Shown here: positions 1 to 6,350 of the stretch, piece after piece
How the letters are laid out: every line of letters starts with the position of its first letter
Position numbering within the stretch: the stretch's first letter is position 1
Source: an uncultured Chloroflexota bacterium
GTDB taxonomy: Bacteria; Chloroflexota; UBA4733
Assembly (NCBI GenBank): GCA_937967325.1
Contig: CALBSQ010000066.1
Span: 1-15,071, forward strand
Direction: 5' to 3'
Length of the DNA: 15,071 nucleotides
The notes under the pieces: generated by a model
What the model was told of the DNA's origin: nothing
What the model saw: the letters and a program-made list of their open reading frames with translations, nothing else
Database searches by the model: none
Program-made: the position numbers and the translations under genes

Positions 1-123
1 CCGCCCACGTTCTTAGCACAGCAGCCCTCGGACAGTTTTTCGTCCCCCCTTATGCTGGAAAGGGAGGGGAGCCGCGAGCGGGATAACGGTGGCGAGACGG
101 TACTCCCAATCGCGACGGATTCG

Positions 124-188
124 CCTCTCCCTTCATAGGGGAGAGGTTGGAGAGAGGTTCTCCCCTCGCCCGCCGAGCGGGAGAGGGG
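124..188. repeat. Double hairpin G/C-rich intergenic repeat
   Basis: Two hairpins follow one another. CCTCTCCC (124-131) pairs with GGGAGAGG (139-146) across a 7-base loop. CCCCTCGCCC (162-171) pairs with GGGAGAGGGG (179-188) with one mismatch across a 7-base loop, and a GGGGGTGAGGG run follows. I recognise this style of 'CCCTCACCCCCGGCCCCTCTCCC' sequence as a common dispersed repeat in many bacterial genomes; that is recollection, not a search result. It lies just downstream of the minus-strand membrane-protein gene ending at 231, so it could also help end transcription. No U-run follows. The rest of 1-230 shows no gene; a weak stem (CCCTT 47-51 with AAGGG 60-64) is the only other structure seen. 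Confidence 0.55.
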
Positions 189-230
189 CCGGGGGTGAGG
201 GTCCGTCCCGCCGGTCGCCAGTAGCGTCAT

Positions 231-548
231 CTACTCGCCGGGCGACCTCCCACCCTCTGCAACCGGGCGGTACTCTCGCGCCCCGGTGGCAGGGTCCTCC
301 CATACTTCGACGAGCTGGCCGCTGACGGGATCGATCATGCGCTCATTGGTTGGGCGGAGCGCGCTCGGATTCTTGGCGCGCGGGCGATAGCGGTATCGCT
401 CCAGCAGCACGAAGGCGAGCAGGACCGCCGCCTCCACGGCGAGATAGACGCCGATACCGCGGACTCCGCCCGAGCCGAAGACGACGAGGACGACGGCCCC
501 GATGAGTGACACCGCGGCGGCCAGCAGTAGCCCTTGGCGAAGCGTCAT
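231..548 (-). CDS. Small two-helix membrane protein, function unknown
   Basis: A 105-residue protein that I do not recognise. Residues 6-26 and 31-50 are two hydrophobic segments separated by a Gly-rich turn, which predicts a helical hairpin in the membrane. The polar tail (51-105) holds RMIDPVSGQLVEVWEDPATG, which reads like a short beta hairpin and would face the cytoplasm. The frame is open upstream to 632, but a start there would overlap the UPF0145 gene by about 77 bases. The ATG at 548 instead follows that gene's stop (556-558) by 7 bases and begins right before the first helix, so I chose it. No clear ribosome site is visible, which fits translational coupling to the gene upstream. It is probably co-transcribed with the UPF0145 gene. 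Confidence 0.68.
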   Translation of the reverse strand: MTLRQGLLLAAAVSLIGAVVLVVFGSGGVRGIGVYLAVEAAVLLAFVLLERYRYRPRAKNPSALRPTNERMIDPVSGQLVEVWEDPATGAREYRPVAEGGRSPGE

Positions 549-555
549 CGTTCGA

Positions 556-876
556 TCACACCGGCTCGAGGACCACCGCCGTGCCGTAGGCCACAATCTC
601 GGACATTGTCTGGCCGATCTCCGAACTGTCAAAGCGCATCATGACGACCGCGTCGGCCCCGACAGTGGTGGCGTTCTGGATCATCCGGTCGACCGCATGC
701 CGGCGAGCTTCCTCCAGGAGCTCGGTGTACTCGGTGATCTCGCCTCCTCCGAGGGATCGCAGGCCGGCCATGATGTTGCCACCGAGGCCACGGCTGCGCA
801 CGACCAGACCGAACACCTGCCCTTTTACCTCCCGGACCTGGCGCCCCGGCACGTGCTCAGTGGTAACGACCAGCAT
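556..876 (-). CDS. UPF0145 / YbjQ-like protein
   Basis: A 106-residue protein matching the UPF0145 (YbjQ, 'putative heavy-metal-binding' PF01906) family in length and sequence. It has the family N-terminus MLVVTTEHVPGRQV, then KGQVFGLVVRSRGLGGNIMAGLRSLGGGEI. A helix follows (EYTELLEEARRHAVDRM), then the ending GADAVVMMRFDSSEIG...EIVAYGTAVVLEPV. Family members are small alpha/beta proteins that form ring-like oligomers; their biochemical role is not settled. The open frame extends to 1026, but the family normally begins at the methionine encoded at 876, which has an AGAAGGA-type ribosome site about 9-14 bases upstream. The gene diverges from the glutaredoxin-PDZ gene at 1032 and lies 7 bp before the small membrane-protein gene. 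Confidence 0.85.
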   Translation of the reverse strand: MLVVTTEHVPGRQVREVKGQVFGLVVRSRGLGGNIMAGLRSLGGGEITEYTELLEEARRHAVDRMIQNATTVGADAVVMMRFDSSEIGQTMSEIVAYGTAVVLEPV

Positions 877-1031
877 TTCGTGTCCATCCTTCTCACTATG
901 GTGTACGGCAAGTGTAACCTGCCGCTTCATGTACGACGTTGGCAATGTCGGCTGGTAGCAATCGGCGCTTGCGGCTTCGCCCGTCCAACACGTAGCATGA
1001 CAGTCAACTATTGGAGAACGGGGCACGATCT

Positions 1032-1547
1032 ATGTCAGTTGTTGTCTACACGACCCCCACTTGACCGTATTGCACGCAGGCGAAAGCGTGGCTTTCCCAG
1101 CGGGGTGTTGCCTACCAAGAGAAGGATGTGTCCGTCGACCAGGCGGCGGCCTACGAGATGATCCGCAAGACGGGGCAGCAAGGCGTCCCAGTTATCACCA
1201 TCGATGACCAGGTCGTCGTTGGCTTCGACCGGCGGCGAATGGAGCTGCTGTTGAGTCAGGGCAGCCGAAAGCCGACATTGGGAGCGGCGGTCGCCGATGC
1301 TACCAAGATCCTTATGAAGCAGGGACATGTGCCGATCTTCGGGGCCTACGTGGGCAAGGTGACTCCCGGCTCTCCCGCGGCGAAACTCAGCATCCAGCCG
1401 GGCGACATCATCACGCAACTTAACGTGCGCCCCATCCGCAACGCGGCCGACGTGACCGGAGCGATGGACGCGGTTGAGCGCGGCTCAATGCTCGACGTCA
1501 CCTTCCTGCGCGGCGAGAAGACACTTCAAGCGAGAGTGGGCGTGTAG
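1032..1547 (+). CDS. Glutaredoxin-PDZ fusion, probable selenoprotein (UPYC active site)
   Basis: Read from the ATG at 1032 this is 171 residues plus stop, with an in-frame TGA at codon 11. The translation MSVVVYTTPT-[TGA]-PYCTQAKAWLSQRG is a textbook glutaredoxin N-terminus in which the TGA replaces the first Cys of CPYC. I read it as selenocysteine (U11-P-Y-C14). The rest of the thioredoxin fold is intact: cis-proline loop GVPVITID (51-58, P53), then VVVGFDRRRMELLL (61-74). A linker (75-99) leads to a PDZ domain (about 100-171) with a GAYVGKVTPGSPAAK...PGDIITQLN core. The role is probably thiol/disulfide or peroxide chemistry, with the PDZ domain holding a partner. No signal peptide is seen, so it should be cytoplasmic. 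A GGAG lies 15 bases before the ATG, a long spacing. A start at the GTG at 1128 would delete the active site and half the fold. The other explanation is a nonsense mutation or sequencing error (TGC/TGT to TGA). Confidence 0.8.
1062..1064 (+). other. In-frame TGA, putative selenocysteine codon
   Basis: TGA stands exactly where glutaredoxins have the first, nucleophilic Cys of CPYC. It is preceded by VVVYTTPT and followed by PYC, with the reading frame fully conserved on both sides. Replacement of redox Cys by Sec at this position is the usual pattern in redox selenoproteins. Confidence 0.72.
1075..1102 (+). promoter_or_regulatory. SECIS-like stem-loop downstream of the TGA
   Basis: The stem is CGC (1075-1077) with GCG (1100-1102), an A-A mismatch (1078/1099), GG (1079-1080) with CC (1097-1098), a single bulged C (1081), and GAAAGC (1082-1087) with GCTTTC (1091-1096). 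It closes a three-base GUG loop (1088-1090). That is 11 base pairs in 28 bases. The loop begins 23 bases after the TGA and its first base is G. Bacterial SECIS elements lie inside the reading frame just after the UGA, have a short apical loop with an early G, and (in E. coli fdhF) a bulged base on the 5' side of the upper stem; this hairpin has all three. A competing 5-bp hairpin (1073-1077 with 1086-1090) is weaker. SelB binding is inferred. Confidence 0.6.
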
Positions 1548-1694
1548 GGGTTAGGGACTAGGGGTCGGGGGCCAGGGGCCGGAGGACATTGTGGAAGGTT
1601 CTCTGCTTTCCACGACCATCCCTGCGGACTCGGCCACGAACGCAGCGAGTATCGCACGTCGTCTCCTGGCCCCCGACCCCTAGTCCCTAACCCC
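1547..1694. repeat. Fold-back element with perfect 30-bp arms; possible two-way terminator
   Basis: The left arm (1547-1576, GGGGTTAGGGACTAGGGG then TCGGGGGCCAGG) is the exact reverse complement of the right arm (1665-1694). The spacer is 88 bases and contains a smaller hairpin, GTGGAA (1591-1596) with TTCCAC (1608-1613). The left arm begins on the last base of the glutaredoxin-PDZ stop codon, and the right arm ends 3 bases before the stop of the convergent zinc-ribbon gene. It therefore fills the whole convergent gap and could stop transcription from both sides. Each arm has four G-runs on one strand (G4-N3-G3-N4-G4-N2-G5), a G-quadruplex pattern. Confidence 0.8.
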
Positions 1695-1697
1695 CCG

Positions 1698-2066
1698 CTA
1701 AAACCGGGTGCTGCTGCGGTAGCCGGCCGGGGAGCCGTAGAGACGCCCGCCGCGGCGGTCCTCGTAGCAGTCCCGGCAGTAGACCGGCTTGCCCGCGGTC
1801 GGCTGGAAAGGGACTTCGGTGATGCGGCCGCAGGCGGAGCAGACGGCTTCGTGCATCTCGCGCGGGCCCTGGTTCTCGCCGTTGAGCGCGCCGCCAGGGA
1901 AGCCGCCGTTGGCGGTCTGACCAGCCTTGCGCGCCTGCCGGCAATTGGGACACCGGCTGGGCTGATGCGTCAACCCATGCGTTGCGTAATACTGCTGCTC
2001 ACCGGCAGTAAAAGTGAACCGCGAATTGCAATCGCGGCAAATCAATGTAACGTCCGAACCTGGCAC
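1698..2066 (-). CDS. Double zinc-ribbon protein
   Basis: A 122-residue protein with two four-cysteine zinc sites. Site one is C10-x2-C13 ... C39-x2-C42, with the pattern ICRDCNSRFTFTAGEQQYYATHG between, typical of the 'probable zinc-ribbon' (zf-trcl type) family. Site two is C76-x2-C79 ... C97-x2-C100 (AVCSACGRITEVPF then PVYCRDC), a CxxC-x17-CxxC ribbon of the kind seen at the ends of small regulatory or RNA-linked proteins. The Gly/Asn-rich linker (52-68) is probably flexible. The tail is basic (RRGGRLYGSPAGYRSSTRF), so nucleic-acid contact is possible but unproven. The start is GTG at 2066, chosen for the GAGGA site with a 6-base spacing directly upstream. It lies downstream of murQ on the same strand across a 175-bp gap, so it probably has its own promoter. 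Confidence 0.85.
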   Translation of the reverse strand: MPGSDVTLICRDCNSRFTFTAGEQQYYATHGLTHQPSRCPNCRQARKAGQTANGGFPGGALNGENQGPREMHEAVCSACGRITEVPFQPTAGKPVYCRDCYEDRRGGRLYGSPAGYRSSTRF

Positions 2067-2133
2067 AGGTGATCCTCACTGAAAACTGGATGGCGGGAAT
2101 AAATCCCTGATCTCTATCTGGCGTCGTTACGGT

Positions 2134-2171
2134 GGCGCCGCGCGTTTACGCAGTACACGCGCGGAAGCGCC
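2134..2171. repeat. Perfect 8-bp GC hairpin in the murQ to zinc-ribbon gap
   Basis: CCGCGCGT (2138-2145) pairs with ACGCGCGG (2157-2164) over an 11-base loop. The stem continues as GGCG (2134-2137) with CGCC (2168-2171) after a 3-base bulge. It lies about 70 bases past the murQ stop on the minus strand and could end murQ transcription. No U-run follows, so it is not a clear intrinsic terminator. Confidence 0.45.
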
Positions 2172-2241
2172 GTTCCGTAGACTCCGCTCAAGCACAGTAT
2201 ACCCGATTCGTCGCTCCTGCAAAGGGCTGGCGGATCAACGG

Positions 2242-3150
2242 TCAGTCGCCTATGACGTCTCGCAGGTGGCCGCCGGCCAGAGACAAGCGGTGTTGCGCTT
2301 CCTCCTTCCCGATTCCCAGCTTCAGCATGCTGATGGCGACCTTCGTCGTGAAGCCCGACAGCTCGAGCGTCTCCCAGGCCTCGGCGTAGGTCGCCTCGGC
2401 AACGGTGCTGACGATGCGCGCGGCACGATCACGGAGCTTGGCATTGGTAGCCTGCATATCGACCATGAGATTGCCATAACATTTGCCGAGCCGGACCATG
2501 GCCCCGGTGCTGAGCATGTTCAACACCAGTTTCTGGGCCGTGCCGGCCTTGAGGCGGGTCGACCCGGCCAATACCTCCGGCCCCACCAGCGGCGCGATGG
2601 TAATGTCGCAGTGCGCTGCCAAGGCCGAGCCCGGCGTGCAGCAGACGCCGGCAGTGAAGGCCCCAACCTGACGAGCAGCGTCTAGCGCCGCCAGGACGTA
2701 GGGGGCGCGTCCGCTCGCCGAAAGGCCGACCACGGCGTCGGCGGCCCCGACGCTCAGGGCGAGCAGGTCGTCGCGACCGGCGCCCGCGTCGTCTTCCGCG
2801 CCCTCGATGGAGCGGGTCAGCGCGGCAATACCACCGGCGATGATGCCCCGAACCTGCTCCGGCGGCGCGCTGAAGGTCGGCGAGCACTCTGAGGCGTCAA
2901 GCATGCCCAGTCGGCCGCTGGTGCCGGCGCCGACGTAGATGAGGCGCCCGCCGGCCGCGAGCCGGGCGGCAATGGCGTCAATCGCCTCGGCGATGGCCGG
3001 CAGCTCTCGCTCCACCGCTGCCGGGACACCGCGATCCTCCTCGTTCATCAGGCGGACGATCTCCAGCGCTGGGAGCGTGTCGATGGCAGTCGTGGCAGGA
3101 TTGGTCTGCTCAGTGGCGAGTTGATGCAGTGCTGGTTCCGCAGGTTGCAA
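2242..3150 (-). CDS. murQ: N-acetylmuramic acid 6-phosphate etherase
   Basis: A 302-residue protein covering the whole MurQ family length. MurQ cleaves the D-lactyl ether of MurNAc-6-phosphate to give GlcNAc-6-phosphate and D-lactate, a cytoplasmic step of cell-wall recycling. The family N-terminus TEQTNPATTAIDTLPALEIV is present. The SIS domain follows, with GAGTSGRLGMLDASE (75-88), VVGLSASGRAPYVLAAL, and the signature GPEVLAGSTRLKAGTAQK...MQATNAKLRDRA. Two glutamates fit the catalytic pair known from the E. coli enzyme: E88 in DASEC and E119 in EGAED. The start is TTG at 3150; no ATG gives the right N-terminus and the ribosome site (TAGAG) is weak, so the exact start is uncertain. It follows mreB on the same strand across a 210-bp gap filled by an inverted repeat. 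No sugar kinase or muropeptide transporter is adjacent. Confidence 0.95.
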   Translation of the reverse strand: MQPAEPALHQLATEQTNPATTAIDTLPALEIVRLMNEEDRGVPAAVERELPAIAEAIDAIAARLAAGGRLIYVGAGTSGRLGMLDASECSPTFSAPPEQVRGIIAGGIAALTRSIEGAEDDAGAGRDDLLALSVGAADAVVGLSASGRAPYVLAALDAARQVGAFTAGVCCTPGSALAAHCDITIAPLVGPEVLAGSTRLKAGTAQKLVLNMLSTGAMVRLGKCYGNLMVDMQATNAKLRDRAARIVSTVAEATYAEAWETLELSGFTTKVAISMLKLGIGKEEAQHRLSLAGGHLRDVIGD

Positions 3151-3180
3151 GATCGGCTCTATCCGCAGTCGACGGGAAAT

Positions 3181-3298
3181 GCTCGGAGCGCGGGCGTCCC
3201 GCCCGCCCCGGTTCCCTCCGGGAGTAGCGATGCTGTCGCGCCGGATCCGTTCCCCGGTACCTCGGCGCCGGGGCGGGCGGGACGCCCGCGCTCCGAGC
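3181..3298. repeat. Fold-back element with perfect 31-bp arms
   Basis: The left arm (3181-3211) begins GCTCGGAGCGCGGGCGTCCC and continues GCCCGCCCCGG. The right arm (3268-3298) is its exact reverse complement. The spacer is 56 bases. Each arm is itself a small palindrome (GCGGGCG 3190-3196 with CGCCCGC 3200-3206), so hairpins within hairpins are possible. It fills most of the gap between mreB and murQ. The 'GCGGGCGTCCCGCCCGC' core resembles dispersed repeats I have seen in other GC-rich bacterial genomes; a search would settle this. Confidence 0.8.
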
Positions 3299-3360
3299 CG
3301 GTGTGCTGCCTTGCCCCGCGACTCCCGACTTCACATTGTGTTAGCAAGCTCGACATGGCA

Positions 3361-4362
3361 TCACACCTGAACGAGGCTGCGTCGGAGGAAGGGTAGGTCT
3401 TCCAGCGCCTTGCCCGTCCCGAGCGCCACGCAGTTGAGCGGGTTCTCCGCGACGTGACAGGGAATCTCCGTCGCCTGGGTCATGAGCGCATCGAGCCCAC
3501 GCAAGAGGGAGCCGCCCCCGGTCATGACCATGCCCTTGTTGAAGATGTCCGAGGCCAGCTCGGGTGGGGTGCGCTCGAGCACCCATTTCACCGCCTCGAC
3601 GATCTCGTTCACCGGCTCGGCGATGGCCTCGCGGATTTCCGTCGTGCGGACCGTGACGCTGCGGGGCAGCCCCATTACCTGATCGCGTCCGCGCACGTCG
3701 CACTCCAGGTCGCGTTCCAGCGGCAGCGCGCTGGCGACCTGGAACTTCACCTCCTCGGCGGCGCGCTCGCCAACCATCAGGTTGTACTGGCGCTTGATGT
3801 AGGCGGCGATGGCTTCGTCGAGCCGGTTGCCCCCGATACGAATGGAATTCTTGACCACGATGCCGTAGAGCGAGATCACCGCGACTTCGGTCGTGCCCCC
3901 GCCGATGTCGATCACCAGGTTTCCATCCGGGCCGTCGATGGGGACGTTCGCTCCGAGCGCCGCCGCGATCGGCTCGGGAATCAAGTAGACGTTCTTGGCG
4001 CCCGCTTGCAAGGCGGCGTCGCGCACGGCCCGTCCTTCCACACTGGTGGCGCCGCCCGGGATACAGATCATGACATCGGGCGCAAACAGGCGCCAGCGTC
4101 CGCATACTTTTTGCAGGAAGTGGCGCAGCATCGCCTCCGTCACGCTGTAGTGGGCGATGACCCCGCTCTTCATGGGCCGGTAGACCACGATGGTGTCAGG
4201 GGCGCGGCCGATCATCTGCTGCGCCTCGTCGCCGACGGCACGGATGGTGCGCTCGCCGGCGTGAACAGCGATCACCGACGGCTCATTCAGCACGATGCCG
4301 CGACCGCGCACATAGACGAGGACGTTGGTGGTCCCCAGGTCGATGCCGATCTGTTTGGACAT
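3361..4362 (-). CDS. mreB: Rod shape-determining protein MreB
   Basis: A 333-residue actin-fold ATPase of normal MreB length. MreB filaments lie under the membrane and guide the elongation machinery of the wall. The ATP-binding motifs are in order: phosphate-1 IGIDLGTTNVLVY (5-17), connect region IPEPIAAALGANVP (128-141), phosphate-2 LVIDIGGGTTEVAVIS (149-164), and adenosine motif MTGGGSLLRGLD (280-291). Family strings such as NEPSVIAV and RPMKSGVIAHYSVTEAMLRHF confirm it. The ATG at 4362 comes 6 bp after the atpC stop, so it is probably in the same transcript; no ribosome site is evident. mreC and mreD are not beside it, so this may be a second MreB/Mbl-type copy or an isolated mreB. The sequence alone cannot say which paralogue it is. 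Confidence 0.95.
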   Translation of the reverse strand: MSKQIGIDLGTTNVLVYVRGRGIVLNEPSVIAVHAGERTIRAVGDEAQQMIGRAPDTIVVYRPMKSGVIAHYSVTEAMLRHFLQKVCGRWRLFAPDVMICIPGGATSVEGRAVRDAALQAGAKNVYLIPEPIAAALGANVPIDGPDGNLVIDIGGGTTEVAVISLYGIVVKNSIRIGGNRLDEAIAAYIKRQYNLMVGERAAEEVKFQVASALPLERDLECDVRGRDQVMGLPRSVTVRTTEIREAIAEPVNEIVEAVKWVLERTPPELASDIFNKGMVMTGGGSLLRGLDALMTQATEIPCHVAENPLNCVALGTGKALEDLPFLRRSLVQV

Positions 4363-4368
4363 GCGCGG

Positions 4369-4806
4369 CTACTGACTCGCGTCGTCGTCGCGCGACCGTA
4401 CCGACGGGCTGCGCTGTCGCCGTCGTGCCACCTGCAGACGCAAGGTGGCGCGACGCAGCTCTTGCAGCACCTGACCACCTCGCTCGGGGTGCTCGCGCAG
4501 GCTGACCTCCGCGCGCTCACGGGCTTCTTGGGCGCGCGCCTCGTCGATCTCCTCGGAGTGCTCTGCCGCGTCGGCCAGCACGACGACCTTGTCGGGACGC
4601 ACCTGCACGAAGCCGCCGCTGACGGCAAAGTACTCCACCTGGCCGGCGCGGCGAATGCGCAACTCACCGGTCTTCAGCGTACTGACCAGCGGCGCGTGAC
4701 GCGGCAAGATGCCCAACTCGCCGCCCTCCCCGGGCACAACCACGAAGTCCACCTCCTCGGCGAAGACCTCACGCTCAACCGTGACAATCTCGAGGCGGAA
4801 TGGCAC
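4369..4806 (-). CDS. atpC: ATP synthase F1 epsilon subunit
   Basis: A 145-residue epsilon subunit of F1Fo ATP synthase. It sits on the central stalk and restrains ATP hydrolysis. The N-terminal beta sandwich is clear: MPFRLEIVTVEREVFAEEVDF, then VPGEGGELGILPRHAPLVSTLKTGEL, FAVSGGFVQVRPDKVVVLAD. The C-terminal helical hairpin begins near residue 84 (SEEIDEARAQEARERAE). The tail (QVARRRQRSPSVRSRDDDASQ) is longer and more charged than usual. The start is GTG at 4806: its G is the last base of the atpD stop (TAGTG), a one-base overlap that implies coupled translation. Confidence 0.94.
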   Translation of the reverse strand: MPFRLEIVTVEREVFAEEVDFVVVPGEGGELGILPRHAPLVSTLKTGELRIRRAGQVEYFAVSGGFVQVRPDKVVVLADAAEHSEEIDEARAQEARERAEVSLREHPERGGQVLQELRRATLRLQVARRRQRSPSVRSRDDDASQ

Positions 4807-6233
4807 TACAGTTTCTCCGCCTTGGCGACGGCGTCCTCGATCGTGCCGACGTAGCTGAAGGCAGACTCGGGCAGGTCGTCGTGCTTGCCGTCGACGATCT
4901 CCTTGACGCTGCGCACGGTATCGGCGCGCGGCACGAACTTCGGCTCGCGACCCGCCGGGTAGCTGAAGAACACCTGGCTCATGAACTGCTCGAGCTTGCG
5001 CGCGCGGGAGACAATCAGCTTGTCGTCCTCGGAGAGCTCGTCGACGCCAAGGATAGCGATGATGTCCTGCAGGTCGCGGTAGCGCTGCAACACTTGCTGC
5101 ACCTGGCGCGCGACCTGATAGTGGTCTTGGCCCACCACGTTCGGATCGAGGATACGCGACGTTGAGGCCAGCGGGTCTACGGCGGGATAGATCCCCCGCT
5201 CCACGATGGCGCGTTCCAGCACGATGGTGGCGTCGAGATGGGCGAACACGGCCGCGGGCGCCGGGTCGGTGATGTCGTCCGCCGGCACGTACACGGCCTG
5301 GAAGGATGTCACGGAGCCCTTGGTGGTGGAAGTGATACGCTCCTGCAGCAAGCCCATGTCCACCGCCAGGGTCGGCTGGTAGCCGACGGCGGACGGCAGC
5401 CGCCCGAGCAGCGTGGACACTTCGGAGCCGGCTTGCGTAAAGCGGAAAATGTTGTCGATGAAGAGCAGGACGTCGCGTCCTTCGGTGTCGCGGAAGTACT
5501 CGGCCATCGTGAGCGCCGTGAGTCCGACGCGCTGGCGGGCGCCGGGCGGCTCGTTCATCTGGCCAAAGACCAGCGCGGCGCGGTCCAGCACGCCGGCCTC
5601 TTCCATCTCGTAGTAGAGGTCGTTCCCTTCGCGCGTGCGCTCGCCGACGCCCCCGAATACGGAGTAGCCGCCGTGCTCCGTGGCCACGTTGTGGATCAGC
5701 TCGGTGATAATCACCGTCTTGCCGACGCCGGCGCCGCCGAAGATGCCAACCTTGCCGCCGCGCAAGATGGGGGCGATGAGGTCGATGACCTTGATGCCCG
5801 TCTCGAAGACTTGCGCCTCGGTTACCTGATCGACGAACGGTGGCGTCGGGCGGTGAATCGGCCAGTATTCCTTCGCTTCCGGAGCCGGCTTCCCGTCGAT
5901 CGGCTGACCAAGCACGTTGAACATGCGACCGAGCGTCACCGATCCCACCGGCACCGTGATCGGGCTGCCGGTGTCGGTGACCGCCGTACCGCGGAGCAGG
6001 CCGTCCGTAGAGCTCATCGCAACGCAGCGTGCCCAGTTGTTACCGACGTGCTGCGCAACTTCGAGCACGATCTTGTCGCCGGAGCCGGTACCGGCGCCGC
6101 GCGAGCGCTCCGCGATGGCGGGAGCAGGAACCTCAACCGCGCTTTCCAGGTCCGGTAGCTCGCCGCCGGCAAACTCGACATCCACGACCGGTCCGATAAT
6201 TTGGACCACTTTGCCCACTGAGCCCTTGGCCAT
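4806..6233 (-). CDS. atpD: ATP synthase F1 beta subunit
   Basis: A full-length 475-residue beta subunit, which carries the catalytic sites of F1. Walker A is GGAGVGKT (166-173). The catalytic glutamate loop is GGVGERTREGNDLYYEM (E198). Then come QMNEPPGARQRV, Walker B VLLFIDNIFRF (D260), and the DELSEDD lever (398-404), a conservative variant of the DELSEED element. A Gly/Ser-rich insert (AERSRGAGTGSGDK, 41-54) lies in the N-terminal barrel. The ATG at 6233 has a strong GGGAGGGG ribosome site 2-3 bases before it. atpC follows with a one-base overlap. Upstream lies recO rather than atpG and atpA, so the ATP synthase genes are split in this genome. The 122-bp gap upstream holds a TTGACA box. 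Confidence 0.97.
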   Translation of the reverse strand: MAKGSVGKVVQIIGPVVDVEFAGGELPDLESAVEVPAPAIAERSRGAGTGSGDKIVLEVAQHVGNNWARCVAMSSTDGLLRGTAVTDTGSPITVPVGSVTLGRMFNVLGQPIDGKPAPEAKEYWPIHRPTPPFVDQVTEAQVFETGIKVIDLIAPILRGGKVGIFGGAGVGKTVIITELIHNVATEHGGYSVFGGVGERTREGNDLYYEMEEAGVLDRAALVFGQMNEPPGARQRVGLTALTMAEYFRDTEGRDVLLFIDNIFRFTQAGSEVSTLLGRLPSAVGYQPTLAVDMGLLQERITSTTKGSVTSFQAVYVPADDITDPAPAAVFAHLDATIVLERAIVERGIYPAVDPLASTSRILDPNVVGQDHYQVARQVQQVLQRYRDLQDIIAILGVDELSEDDKLIVSRARKLEQFMSQVFFSYPAGREPKFVPRADTVRSVKEIVDGKHDDLPESAFSYVGTIEDAVAKAEKL

Positions 6234-6268
6234 TACCCCTCCCGCCGTCCGCCGCTCAAACCGGCTCT

Positions 6269-6300
6269 TGTGTACCGCATGTGGCGCAACTAGATGTCAA
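6269..6300 (-). promoter_or_regulatory. Candidate promoter of atpD-atpC-mreB
   Basis: On the minus strand a perfect TTGACA (6300-6295) lies 62 bases upstream of the atpD start. The -10 box is poor: TACACA (6274-6269) has only three matches and would need a 20-base spacer. The -35 match and the recO-atpD gap make a promoter here likely, but the boxes are not secure. Confidence 0.35.
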
Positions 6301-6350
6301 TCCCAAGCGCGCTCGACATGGTAGCACACCGGAGCCTGCTTGCGGCTGGA

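Noticed and set aside
231..632. Longer form of the small membrane protein
   Set aside because: The extra 28 residues overlap the UPF0145 gene out of frame and are Arg/Trp/Ser-rich shadow sequence; the ATG at 548 sits just before the first helix.
1073..1090. CACGC/GCGTG hairpin as the SECIS
   Set aside because: Only 5 bp with an 8-base loop and closer to the TGA; the overlapping 1075-1102 stem is longer, has a G-first short loop and better spacing.
1128..1547. Glutaredoxin-PDZ gene starting at the GTG at 1128
   Set aside because: It would begin in the middle of the thioredoxin fold and omit the active site, while the frame from ATG 1032 gives a perfect glutaredoxin N-terminus broken only by the TGA.
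3454..4854. 466-residue open frame on the plus strand
   Set aside because: It is antisense to mreB and atpC, whose conserved motifs are unmistakable; the composition is that of a GC-rich shadow frame.
5238..6158. 306-residue open frame on the plus strand
   Set aside because: Antisense to atpD; no recognisable motif.
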